A DNA stretch of 12,009 bases from contig DFLI01000026.1 in NCBI GenBank assembly GCA_002373715.1, positions 3,938 to 15,946 on the forward strand, written 5' to 3'. Both the position numbers and the translations under genes were made by a program. Shown here in pieces: positions 1 through 6,538 of the stretch. A model generated the notes under the pieces. That model did not search any database and had not been told where the DNA came from. It saw only the letters and a list, made by a program, of their open reading frames with translations. Positions within the stretch are counted from its first letter, which is position 1, and each line of letters begins with the position of its first letter. Origin of the DNA: Bacteroidales bacterium UBA3623. Its GTDB lineage: Bacteria; Bacteroidota; Bacteroidia; Bacteroidales; UBA932.

Positions 1-576
1 ATTCAGGCCATAGAGGTTTTTGCACTAATCACCGGCATCATTTATTTGGTGCTGGAGGTGATGCAGAAAAACGCTATGTGGATAGTGGGTATTGTCACAA
101 GTTCGGCTTGTGCTTTTGAGTTTGCCATTAACCACGTGTGGGCTTCCATGGGCCTGAATCTGTATTATGTGGTCATCTCTGTGGTGGGCTTTATCCAGTG
201 GAAAAAGGCCAGTGAGGAGGTGGCGGAGGGGGAGATGCACCTGGCTCACCTTCCCAAGTCTGTGGCTCTGTGGAGTGGCGCCGTGTTTGTGGTGGGATCT
301 CTGGTGATGATGCAGGTGCTGCGGGCAACCGGTGATGTGGCTCCAAGTTTGGATGCCGTAGCCGTTACCCTCAGCGTAATAGCCACCTGGTGGATGGCGC
401 AGAGCTATTTGCAGCATTGGATGCTTTGGATAGTGGCCGATATTTTTACCACCACCCTGTGCATCACCACGGGGCAGTACTGGATGGCCGGCCTGTACCT
501 GGCCTATATTGCCAGTGCGGTCTATGGGTATTTCCATTGGAAAAGAAAGGGAAAATACCTAACTTTGAAAGATTGA
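1..576 (+). CDS. pnuC: PnuC-family vitamin transporter, 5' end outside window
   Basis: Inner-membrane facilitator of the PnuC/PnuT/PnuX family, which takes up nicotinamide riboside, thiamine or riboflavin; the substrate cannot be told from sequence. The frame is open from base 1, so the start lies upstream, and by comparison with the family only a few N-terminal residues are probably missing. The 191 visible residues are a chain of hydrophobic helices. The family signature N-x-Y-Y...S-x-x-G-x-x-x-W is seen at window residues 53-67 (NLYYVVISVVGFIQW). A related half-repeat near the C-terminus (YLAYIASAVYGYFHW) is followed by a basic tail, as is usual for PnuC. The next gene begins 15 nt downstream on the same strand, which suggests co-transcription. 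In Bacteroidetes pnuC genes often sit beside thiamine or NAD salvage genes; here the visible neighbour is a BadF/BadG-type kinase. Family assignment is firm, substrate unknown. Confidence 0.85.
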   Translation: MQAIEVFALITGIIYLVLEVMQKNAMWIVGIVTSSACAFEFAINHVWASMGLNLYYVVISVVGFIQWKKASEEVAEGEMHLAHLPKSVALWSGAVFVVGSLVMMQVLRATGDVAPSLDAVAVTLSVIATWWMAQSYLQHWMLWIVADIFTTTLCITTGQYWMAGLYLAYIASAVYGYFHWKRKGKYLTLKD

Positions 577-591
577 ATATTTGTACTAACC

Positions 592-1407
592 ATGAAGCAA
601 TTAATCGTAGATTGTGGCGCTACTAAAACGGAGTGGTGCGTTGTAGAGGGAAAAGAGAGCCGGATTGTCCGTACGGCGGGCTTTAACGTGCTCCAGACGG
701 CGGATGATTACCTGAAGACCATCCTGGACCGGGCGGCCGAAGAGATTGGCCCCGGCGTGGAAGACATGCACTTTTATGCTGCCGGTCTGGTGGACAAGTC
801 CCCGGTAGATTTGAACCGCTGGTTCCCCGAAGCCCGCATTGAGTATGCCTCCGACATGTTGGGCGCTGCCCGTGCCGTCTGTGGCCACAACAAGGGCGTG
901 GCAGCCATTCTGGGCACCGGTGCCAATACCTGCGAGTTTGACGGAATTGGCATTGTGTGGAAAGTGAACTGCGGTGGCTTCATCCTGGGAGACGAGGGCT
1001 CCGGCGCCGTGCTGGGCAAGCTCTTCATTACAGACTACCTGAAGGATTACATGCCTGAGGAACTGCGCAAGGAGTTTACTACCAAGTACCAGCTGGACTA
1101 TGTCACCATAGTAAAGAACGTGTACGGCGGAACGGCTCCGGCCCGCTTCCTGGGCGGTTTTGCTCCCTATATTCTGTCCCATTATCAGGACAGTGAGTAT
1201 GTGCGCAGGCTGGTAGACGGAAACTTCCGTGCCCTGTTCGAGCGCACGCTCCGCAAGTACGACAAATCGCTTCCCGTTGGCGTGGTGGGCGGTTTTGGCT
1301 TCGCCTGCAAAGATATCATCCTGCGTTTGGGAGATGCCTATGGCGTGAAGTTCTCCCGCTTTATGGCTACTCCCACTGAAGGTCTTGTAGAATACCATGC
1401 CTTATAA
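592..1407 (+). CDS. BadF/BadG/BcrA/BcrD-family kinase, probable N-acetylglucosamine kinase
   Basis: A 271-residue cytosolic ASKHA-fold ATPase, most like the N-acetylglucosamine kinases of the BadF/BadG family, which make GlcNAc-6-phosphate for amino-sugar or peptidoglycan recycling. Visible motifs: phosphate-1 loop DCGATKTEW at residues 7-15; SDML with candidate catalytic Asp88 (residues 87-90); the GTGAN phosphate-2 loop at 108-112; the Gly-rich GGFILGDEGSG at 128-138; the adenosine-side motif VGVVGGFGFACKD at 229-241; and a C-terminal PTEGLVEY. The length suits the single-domain bacterial members. There is no radical-enzyme partner or activase-type cysteine cluster, so a benzoyl-CoA reductase or dehydratase activator role is unlikely. 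The start is the ATG 15 nt after pnuC; no clear Shine-Dalgarno is seen, as is common in Bacteroidetes. The 3' end overlaps recR by 11 bp, indicating translational coupling. The exact sugar is inferred. Confidence 0.8.
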   Translation: MKQLIVDCGATKTEWCVVEGKESRIVRTAGFNVLQTADDYLKTILDRAAEEIGPGVEDMHFYAAGLVDKSPVDLNRWFPEARIEYASDMLGAARAVCGHNKGVAAILGTGANTCEFDGIGIVWKVNCGGFILGDEGSGAVLGKLFITDYLKDYMPEELRKEFTTKYQLDYVTIVKNVYGGTAPARFLGGFAPYILSHYQDSEYVRRLVDGNFRALFERTLRKYDKSLPVGVVGGFGFACKDIILRLGDAYGVKFSRFMATPTEGLVEYHAL

Positions 1408-2023
1408 AGAGACGTATCCGTCGGCCCTCCTTTCCGAAGCGGTGGAGGCCATCAGCTCGCTTCCCGGCGTGGGTCGGAGAAGTGCGCTGCGCCTGGCCCT
1501 GCACCTGCTGAAACAGCCGGCAGAGAACGTCCATCATTTTACATCGGCCATAGATAATTTGCGGGACAATGTTTGCTATTGCCGCCGCTGCCGCATGATT
1601 TCCGACGAAGAGCTTTGCTCCATATGCTCAGACCGCACGCGGGATCCTAACCTCATTTGTGTGGTAGCCAGTGTGAGGGATGTGATGAGTATAGAGGCTA
1701 CCGGCCAGTATCATGGTGTATACCATGTGCTGGGTGGCATTATATCGCCCATCGCCGGAGTGGGTCCTTCCGACCTTACCATCCGCGAACTCACCGAAAG
1801 GGTGAAAGCCATAGAGAACCCTGCTCAGGCAGAGCTTGTCCTGGCCCTGAGCGGAGACGTAGAAGGGGAGACCACCGCATTTTATATCTATCGGCAAGTA
1901 GAAAACTATGGAGTGAAGGTGACGTCCCTGGCCCGAGGACTGGGCTTCGGAGACGACCTTGAGTATGCCGATTCCCTAACCCTTGGCCGTTCCATCACCA
2001 ATAGACAGATTTTTAGACCATGA
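1397..2023 (+). CDS. recR: Recombination mediator protein RecR
   Basis: RecR works with RecO (and RecF) to load RecA on SSB-coated single-stranded gaps during recombinational repair. The 208-residue product has the full architecture: a helix-hairpin-helix (LPGVGRRSALRLALHLL, about residues 22-38); a four-cysteine zinc site C62-x2-C65...C74-x2-C77 (an extra Cys at 60); a Toprim domain from about residue 86; and the RecR signature YHVLGGIISPIAGVGPSDL at 109-127. The C-terminal LGFGDDLEYADSLTLGRSI is typical of Bacteroidetes RecR. One oddity: the Toprim strand reads CVVAS, so Ala91 sits where E. coli (VVES) and, as I recall, other Bacteroidetes RecRs have a conserved Glu. The ATG lies inside the kinase gene (11-bp overlap) and the stop overlaps the next start as ATGA, so it is embedded in a coupled operon. 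Confidence 0.95.
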   Translation: MPYKETYPSALLSEAVEAISSLPGVGRRSALRLALHLLKQPAENVHHFTSAIDNLRDNVCYCRRCRMISDEELCSICSDRTRDPNLICVVASVRDVMSIEATGQYHGVYHVLGGIISPIAGVGPSDLTIRELTERVKAIENPAQAELVLALSGDVEGETTAFYIYRQVENYGVKVTSLARGLGFGDDLEYADSLTLGRSITNRQIFRP

Positions 2024-3180
2024 ACCCTGAAGCTTCGCGTTGCTTGTTGTGTAAGAAGCCCAAATGTTCCATGATGGGCTGCCCGGTGCATACTCCCATT
2101 CCGGAGTGTATGCTGCTGTATAGGCAGGGCCGCCTGGACGAAGCCGGAGAGCTGCTGTTCAGGAACAATCCCATGACGGCCGTCACCTCACAGGTGTGCG
2201 ACTGGGAGAAGTTCTGCTATGGGCATTGTGTGCTGAACGTGAAACAAATGCCCGTCAAGTGGTATGAGATTGAGCAGGAGATTTCCGGCCAATACCTGGA
2301 AAAAGTGCAACTGGAGCGCCGCTCCCAGGAGTTTTCCGGCAAACGCATTGCCATTGTGGGCGCTGGCCCTGCCGGCATCAGCGCAGCTATGTGGCTGTAC
2401 GAAGCCGGCGCAGAGGTGGTGCTTTACGACGCCAATCCCCGCATGGGCGGCGTACTTCGCTACGGCATTCCTGCCTTCCGCCTGGACAAGAAACACTGCG
2501 ACGCATTCGAGAAGATTTTGGCCGATGCCGGCGTAGAATTCCACGGCGGCGTGCAGCTGGGTAAAGATATAACGGTGAAGGAATTATCGGCCTCCAACGA
2601 TGCCGTGCTGCTGGCCATTGGCGCCGAAGAACCCGCCACCCTGAATATTCCCGGAGAAGAGAAATCGGTGCAGGCGCTGCCTTTCCTGAAGGATCCTGCT
2701 GCCTACAAGCTGGGCAAGAAAGTGATTGTGATTGGTGGTGGCAATGTGGCCATGGATGCCTGCCGAACCGCTGTGCGCCAGGGCGCGGAAACCTGGGTGT
2801 ATTACCGCAAAACCTTCGAGAACATGCCTGCCAACCCCATGGAAGTGGAGGAGGCCAAGGCCGATGGTGTCCAGTTTAAGGTGTTCCAGGCTCCCGTTGA
2901 GGTGAAAGAGGGCGGCGTGGTGTTCCGCGACTGCGAGAACGTGGTGCCGGAAGACGGCGGACGCGTGATTACCCGTATCATTGAGGGTACAGACCATTTT
3001 GTGGAGTGCGACACGCTTCTGGTAGCCATCAGCGAGAAACCGGACCCGAAGCTGCAGGAGGCAGCCCAGGGCTTTAAGAATGTGTTCTCGGCTGGAGACT
3101 TCCTCACCGGTCCTGCCACCGTGGTGGAGGCTGTAGCCAGCGCCAAGGCGGCCATTAACGAGATGATGAATAATCTATGA
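2020..3180 (+). CDS. GltD-like FAD/NAD(P)H oxidoreductase (glutamate synthase small-subunit family)
   Basis: A 386-residue cytosolic flavoprotein of the GltD family. Members move electrons from NAD(P)H through FAD to N-terminal iron-sulfur clusters and a partner enzyme, such as the glutamate synthase large subunit or dihydropyrimidine dehydrogenase. N-terminal cysteines C8, C11, C16 and C21 followed by C60, C66 and C70 fit the two [4Fe-4S] ligand groups. A FAD dinucleotide fold GAGPAG lies at 114-119, a second nucleotide fold GGGNVAMD at 239-246, and the C-terminal FAD motif SAGDFLTGPATVVEAV at 357-372. It is shorter than canonical GltD (about 450-480 residues), and no gltB-like gene is in view, so the electron acceptor is unknown. 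It overlaps recR and queC by 4 bp each (ATGA), indicating translational coupling. Family assignment is firm; calling it glutamate synthase itself would go too far. Confidence 0.82.
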   Translation: MNPEASRCLLCKKPKCSMMGCPVHTPIPECMLLYRQGRLDEAGELLFRNNPMTAVTSQVCDWEKFCYGHCVLNVKQMPVKWYEIEQEISGQYLEKVQLERRSQEFSGKRIAIVGAGPAGISAAMWLYEAGAEVVLYDANPRMGGVLRYGIPAFRLDKKHCDAFEKILADAGVEFHGGVQLGKDITVKELSASNDAVLLAIGAEEPATLNIPGEEKSVQALPFLKDPAAYKLGKKVIVIGGGNVAMDACRTAVRQGAETWVYYRKTFENMPANPMEVEEAKADGVQFKVFQAPVEVKEGGVVFRDCENVVPEDGGRVITRIIEGTDHFVECDTLLVAISEKPDPKLQEAAQGFKNVFSAGDFLTGPATVVEAVASAKAAINEMMNNL

Positions 3181-3818
3181 AAGCGCTCTTAATCTATTCG
3201 GGCGGTCTGGACAGTACCACCTTGCTATACGAATACAAGGACAGCATTGCCCTGGCCGTCACCTTTGACTATGGGTCCAAGCACAATGCAAGGGAAATTG
3301 CCTATGCGGTAGAGAATTGCAAGCGGCTGGGAATTAAGCACCTGGTCATTCCTCTGGCTTTTATCGGCCAGTATTTCAAGAGCGATCTTCTTCTTAGCGG
3401 AGGAGACATTCCCGAGGGCTCTTATGCCGATGAGAACATGAAGAGCACCGTGGTTCCTTTCCGCAACGGCATTATGCTGGCGGTGGCGGCGGGCTTGGCA
3501 GAAAGCTACGAGCTGGATGCCATCATGCTGGCCAATCACAGCGGAGACCACGCCATCTATCCGGACTGCCGTCCGGCCTTCATTGACGCCTTCGCAGCCG
3601 CCGTTAAAGCCGGTACCTATAATGGTGTGCAGGTCATTTCTCCCTACTGCAACATTACCAAGCGGGACATTGCCCTCCGCGGCAAAGCCATCGGCCTGGA
3701 TTATTCCCTTACCTATTCCTGTTACAAGGGTGGCGAAAAGCACTGCGGCAAATGCGGCACCTGCGTAGAACGAAAAGAAGCCCTTGCGGGCTTCGATCCT
3801 ACCATTTACGAGGAATAA
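3177..3818 (+). CDS. queC: 7-cyano-7-deazaguanine synthase QueC
   Basis: QueC converts 7-carboxy-7-deazaguanine to preQ0 using ATP and ammonia, a step in queuosine biosynthesis for tRNA wobble bases. The 213-residue product begins with the PP-loop SGGLDST (residues 8-14), has the family segments TFDYGSKHNARE (29-40) and VPFRNGIMLAVAAGLAE (93-109), and ends with the zinc site C182...C190-x2-C193-x2-C196. The length matches the family. It starts within the ATGA overlap with the GltD-like gene. No other queuosine gene (queD, queE, queF) is in the window. Directly downstream, in the same reading frame, lies a copy of the repeat element described below: after the TAA at 3816-3818, 28 further sense codons follow before the next in-frame stop at 3903-3905. 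The normal QueC C-terminus is complete at 3818, so the extension is probably not translated. Confidence 0.96.
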   Translation: MKALLIYSGGLDSTTLLYEYKDSIALAVTFDYGSKHNAREIAYAVENCKRLGIKHLVIPLAFIGQYFKSDLLLSGGDIPEGSYADENMKSTVVPFRNGIMLAVAAGLAESYELDAIMLANHSGDHAIYPDCRPAFIDAFAAAVKAGTYNGVQVISPYCNITKRDIALRGKAIGLDYSLTYSCYKGGEKHCGKCGTCVERKEALAGFDPTIYEE

Positions 3819-3830
3819 TGTCCTGTTTTT

Positions 3831-3948
3831 GGCGCAGGTGAGGCCCTGGATGGCGCAGGTCGAATTTTTGCCGAGGGTCCTGCGCCAACAGAAGCCGCAA
3901 AATAAAAGAATGCGGCGCAGGTCCAGCACTAAAAAACTGACCTGCGCC
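3831..3948 (+). repeat. Twin-hairpin repeat element, copy A, with one upstream heptad unit
   Basis: The 97-nt core runs 3852-3948. Hairpin 1 (3852-3886, 35 nt) has arms GGCGCAGG and CCTGCGCC. A 27-nt spacer follows (3887-3913), then hairpin 2 (3914-3948, 35 nt) with perfect 10-bp arms GGCGCAGGTC and GACCTGCGCC. An extra arm-like unit GGCGCAGGT starts at 3831, exactly 21 nt before hairpin 1. By hand alignment the core matches copy B (read on the minus strand) at about 84 of 97 positions, with hairpin 1 differing at only 2 positions. Differences cluster in the spacer and the loop of hairpin 2. It lies between the convergent queC and the secreted-protein gene. Read in the queC frame it encodes GAGEALD, then GAGRIFAEGPAPTEAAK and a stop. 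Confidence 0.9.
3898..3948 (-). terminator. Terminator-like hairpin for the minus-strand operon ending at 3970
   Basis: Read on the minus strand, hairpin 2 of copy A (10-bp stem GGCGCAGGTC/GACCTGCGCC, 15-nt loop) starts 22 nt after the stop of the secreted-protein gene. It is followed by a T-rich run (GCATTCTTTTATTTTG). This fits a factor-independent terminator, though the U-tract begins two bases after the stem and is interrupted. On the plus strand the hairpin has no T-tract, so it would be weaker for queC transcripts. Confidence 0.5.
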
Positions 3949-3969
3949 ACCTTATGCTAGTCTAACGGC

Positions 3970-5106
3970 CTACGGCAGGTCCAGTTCGAAGTCCACAATG
4001 TCTTTGGAAAGCTCTAAGTAAAGGTCTGACGCCAGGAAGGGGGTATTGGCCGATAGGGAATACTCCACCCCGTGAGTAAGGGAATAGAGCTTTTCCTCCA
4101 CTTGCTGCTTCTCCTTCAGCAAGGGAAGGAGTTCAGAGCGGCAGCAGTCCATGGAGGCCGATACGGCATCCCGCCACATAGGAATATATTCTGCGTAGAA
4201 CTCGCACATGGCAGCGTGTCTCTGCTTGTTCAGAGCCTGGTAACGGTCTGTTGCCTCCTTAACCCTGCCTGCGTCTTCGTCACGATATTTTTCTTCTCCT
4301 GCTCCGTCGCGAACGGCTTGTCCCATAGCCTCTTCCAGACTCTCTATCCGCTTGGCATACTTGCTGTTAAACAGCTTCTTTCCTTCCTTGCGGGCTATGT
4401 CCTTTTTCCCGATGGCCTCATTCTGCTTGTCCAGGACACGGGCGTTCAGACGCTGCATTTCCTGAATCAGTTCCGTCTGCCTGCGGTCGGTCGCGCGCTT
4501 GCCCTTATCGGCCTCCATCTTTTTACTCACAGAGGCCCCCAGGCCTGACTCTTCCATAAACTCCTTGCGCTGCTGCTCTGACATCTGTTCCATGGCTTCC
4601 ACATCTTTGGTTGTGAGCCCGCCGGTTTGGGCGGCCATCACTTTGTCGGCCAGGGCTTTCTGCTCTGCTTCGCTAAGGTTCCCGCTTTGCATTTTGGCTA
4701 TATCGGCCTGGCTCAAGCCCAACGCGGACAGGCTGCCTTTCATCTTGGACATGGCCAGCTGCCTGGCTTCATCCTCGCTCATTTGGGCCGTCTTCTGAGC
4801 GGTCTTTCCGCTTCCGGCCACCTTGGAGTTCATGGCCTTTTGCTTCAAATCCGGAGCCAGCGTCTTGTCTCTCATCTCCGTTATCTGCTCCTGCGCCTCC
4901 TTCCACTTTTCAAGGAAAGTACTGATAGCGTTAGGCTCAGACACCCCGCTCCCATCAGGGGCTGTAGATTCACGGTAGTATTGGAGAAGGGCCGATGTGG
5001 AAGGAAGGTCGGGAGTCATTCCCATAACGGCCTCCGGAGTCATTTGGGCATGCGCCGGAGCCCAGAAGAGCCCCAGCGCAGCCACTACGACGACGATTCT
5101 TTTCAT
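3970..5106 (-). CDS. Secreted, charged helical protein of unknown function
   Basis: I do not recognise this 378-residue product. It has a clear type I signal peptide (MKRIVVVVAALGLFWAPAHA, cleavage before Q21), so the mature protein should be periplasmic or surface-associated. From roughly residue 55 to 310 it is rich in Lys, Glu, Gln, Ala and Met with long predicted helices, for example EEYR-type charged runs and ALADKVMAAQTGG, suggesting coiled coil. Cysteines are few; a CC pair lies in the C-terminal third (SMDCCRSELLPLL). No enzyme motif is seen. The start lies 3 bp after the OmpA-family stop, so the two are surely co-transcribed and probably act together in the envelope. The operon probably ends at the hairpin of copy A. 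Confidence 0.8.
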   Translation of the reverse strand: MKRIVVVVAALGLFWAPAHAQMTPEAVMGMTPDLPSTSALLQYYRESTAPDGSGVSEPNAISTFLEKWKEAQEQITEMRDKTLAPDLKQKAMNSKVAGSGKTAQKTAQMSEDEARQLAMSKMKGSLSALGLSQADIAKMQSGNLSEAEQKALADKVMAAQTGGLTTKDVEAMEQMSEQQRKEFMEESGLGASVSKKMEADKGKRATDRRQTELIQEMQRLNARVLDKQNEAIGKKDIARKEGKKLFNSKYAKRIESLEEAMGQAVRDGAGEEKYRDEDAGRVKEATDRYQALNKQRHAAMCEFYAEYIPMWRDAVSASMDCCRSELLPLLKEKQQVEEKLYSLTHGVEYSLSANTPFLASDLYLELSKDIVDFELDLP

Positions 5107-5109
5107 GGT

Positions 5110-6405
5110 TTATTTCTTTACGAATTCAACGCGGCGGTTCTTGGCACGGCCTTCGTCGGTGCTGTTGGAGGCAATGGGCTCATGAGAGCCTTTGCCCACC
5201 GGCGTAAGGCGGGATTCGGCTATGCCTTCTTCTACCAGAGCGGCCACAATGGCCTCCGCGCGTTTCTGGGACAGCGGATCATTTACCTTATCGGAGCCGG
5301 TGCTGTCGCAGTGACCCTGCACCTCGAATTCCAGGTTCGGGTTCTCCTGCATCAGTTTGGCAATACGCTTGATTTCTACCATGGATTCCGGCTTTAAATC
5401 GGCCTTCCCCGTTTCGAAAGTGATGGCATAGGTAATAATCTTGCCTTCGGAGGCCAGGCGGTCGTACAAAGGAACGGCGCCCTTGGCAAGGCGGACGTTG
5501 GAAATACCACTATAGATATAGTTGCCGCTATGGCTGAACCAGAAACACTGAGGAGCCAGTGCCAGAGGGATATTGATGACCCGCTGACCATTGATATATC
5601 CCTTGAAGGCCCTCTTGTTAAATGAGAAGGCAAAGTGATTCCATTCTCCGGGCTTGAGAGGATTGTCCGTGTCATTATAATCTGACAGGCCGGAATTCAG
5701 TCCCATATCCTTCGTTCCTTGCAAAGTAGAGGCCCCGTCCGGCTTCATGATACTCCAGGAGAGGCTGGAAGAGCCGTCCCCTCTGTAAAAGAAAGACACG
5801 TTTCCGCATTCGTTATTGCTATCACTGGTGGCAAAAACCAGATTGAGATGATGGCTGCCGCTTTCACGCTCGTCCTCATAGTCTCCGGGAGTCCCCAGGA
5901 ACACGTCATACTCCAATGTGAACACATCCGGAAGGAAGGCACGCGGCTCCTTCATCAGGGGGATCACCGCGCCGGAGCCATCGTCCGTAAAGGCAATGAC
6001 CTTACGTCCTTCCATAGAGCCCACTTCCGCGTATCCGTCAATGAGGTCCCAACGGGAGGGGAACTCACCCAGCTGCTCATTGGCAAAATCGTCTTCGAAG
6101 AAAATCTCATCGCCCGGTACAAAGTCACTCTTTGCATAAGCAGTGGCAGCCTGTTTCTTTTGAGTCTGCTCAGTGGCTGCGGGTTTGGGCGTTTCCGGCT
6201 TGGCTTCCTTGGTCTCATCGGCCTTCTTTCCCTTCTTCCCAATATTACCGTCCAGGACGTCGTTCACGCCCTTTTCCACTTTTTGGCCGATATTCTGTTC
6301 GGCAGCATTCTTAGCCCTTTCGCCCAGTCTTTCCAGAAAACTCTGGGCACTTGCGCTGCCGCCCAGCATGGCCAGTACGGCAACAGAGAGAAGTAAACGT
6401 TTCAT
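5110..6405 (-). CDS. OmpA-family outer-membrane/periplasmic protein with LamG-like middle domain
   Basis: A 431-residue exported protein. Signal peptide MKRLLLSVAVLAMLGGSASA with cleavage before Q21; a short helical segment (about 22-55); a low-complexity Lys/Glu/Pro/Thr linker (about 57-90); then a beta-rich domain (about 100-310). The EDDFANEQLGEFPSRWD opening and the PGEWNHFAFSFNKRAFKGYINGQ-type core resemble LamG/concanavalin-like folds. The C-terminal OmpA domain (about 325-431) carries TGKADLKPES, GHCDSTGSDKVNDPLSQKRA and GRAKNRRVEF. By analogy with E. coli OmpA, Asp367 and Arg382 are the peptidoglycan diaminopimelate-binding residues. The protein probably tethers something to the cell wall, the LamG-like part possibly binding glycan. 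It is first in a two-gene operon and diverges from the LuxR-type regulator over a 133-bp gap, which makes control by that regulator possible but unproven. Confidence 0.88.
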   Translation of the reverse strand: MKRLLLSVAVLAMLGGSASAQSFLERLGERAKNAAEQNIGQKVEKGVNDVLDGNIGKKGKKADETKEAKPETPKPAATEQTQKKQAATAYAKSDFVPGDEIFFEDDFANEQLGEFPSRWDLIDGYAEVGSMEGRKVIAFTDDGSGAVIPLMKEPRAFLPDVFTLEYDVFLGTPGDYEDERESGSHHLNLVFATSDSNNECGNVSFFYRGDGSSSLSWSIMKPDGASTLQGTKDMGLNSGLSDYNDTDNPLKPGEWNHFAFSFNKRAFKGYINGQRVINIPLALAPQCFWFSHSGNYIYSGISNVRLAKGAVPLYDRLASEGKIITYAITFETGKADLKPESMVEIKRIAKLMQENPNLEFEVQGHCDSTGSDKVNDPLSQKRAEAIVAALVEEGIAESRLTPVGKGSHEPIASNSTDEGRAKNRRVEFVKK

Positions 6406-6526
6406 ATCTTATGGTTTTGTTCATTCTTGCGCAAATTTCGCTTTTACGGGAGTAAGAAACACCACCCAAAAGGGGGGAATTATATGTTTTCACACCGCTC
6501 AGAAGGGTGATTCTGCAAGAATTCAC

Positions 6527-6534
6527 TATTTTTG
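6527..6534 (+). promoter_or_regulatory. Candidate -7 box just upstream of the LuxR-type gene
   Basis: TATTTTTG matches the Bacteroidetes -7 consensus TAnnTTTG. It ends only 4 nt before the ATG at 6539, so transcription would begin at or next to the start codon and give a leaderless mRNA. No TTTG is found at the expected -33 distance, so this is a moderate call. Confidence 0.4.
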
Positions 6535-6538
6535 TAAT

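Noticed and set aside
601..1398. Long minus-strand open frame opposite the sugar kinase (and similar ones opposite queC, the envelope operon and rpsA)
   Set aside because: His/Ala/Gly-rich translations with no domain signal, fully opposite well-supported genes; antisense shadows in GC-rich DNA.
6173..6538. Upstream open extension of the TPR/LuxR regulator
   Set aside because: It runs antisense across the start of the OmpA gene, has low-complexity content, and a clean signal peptide begins at the ATG at 6539.
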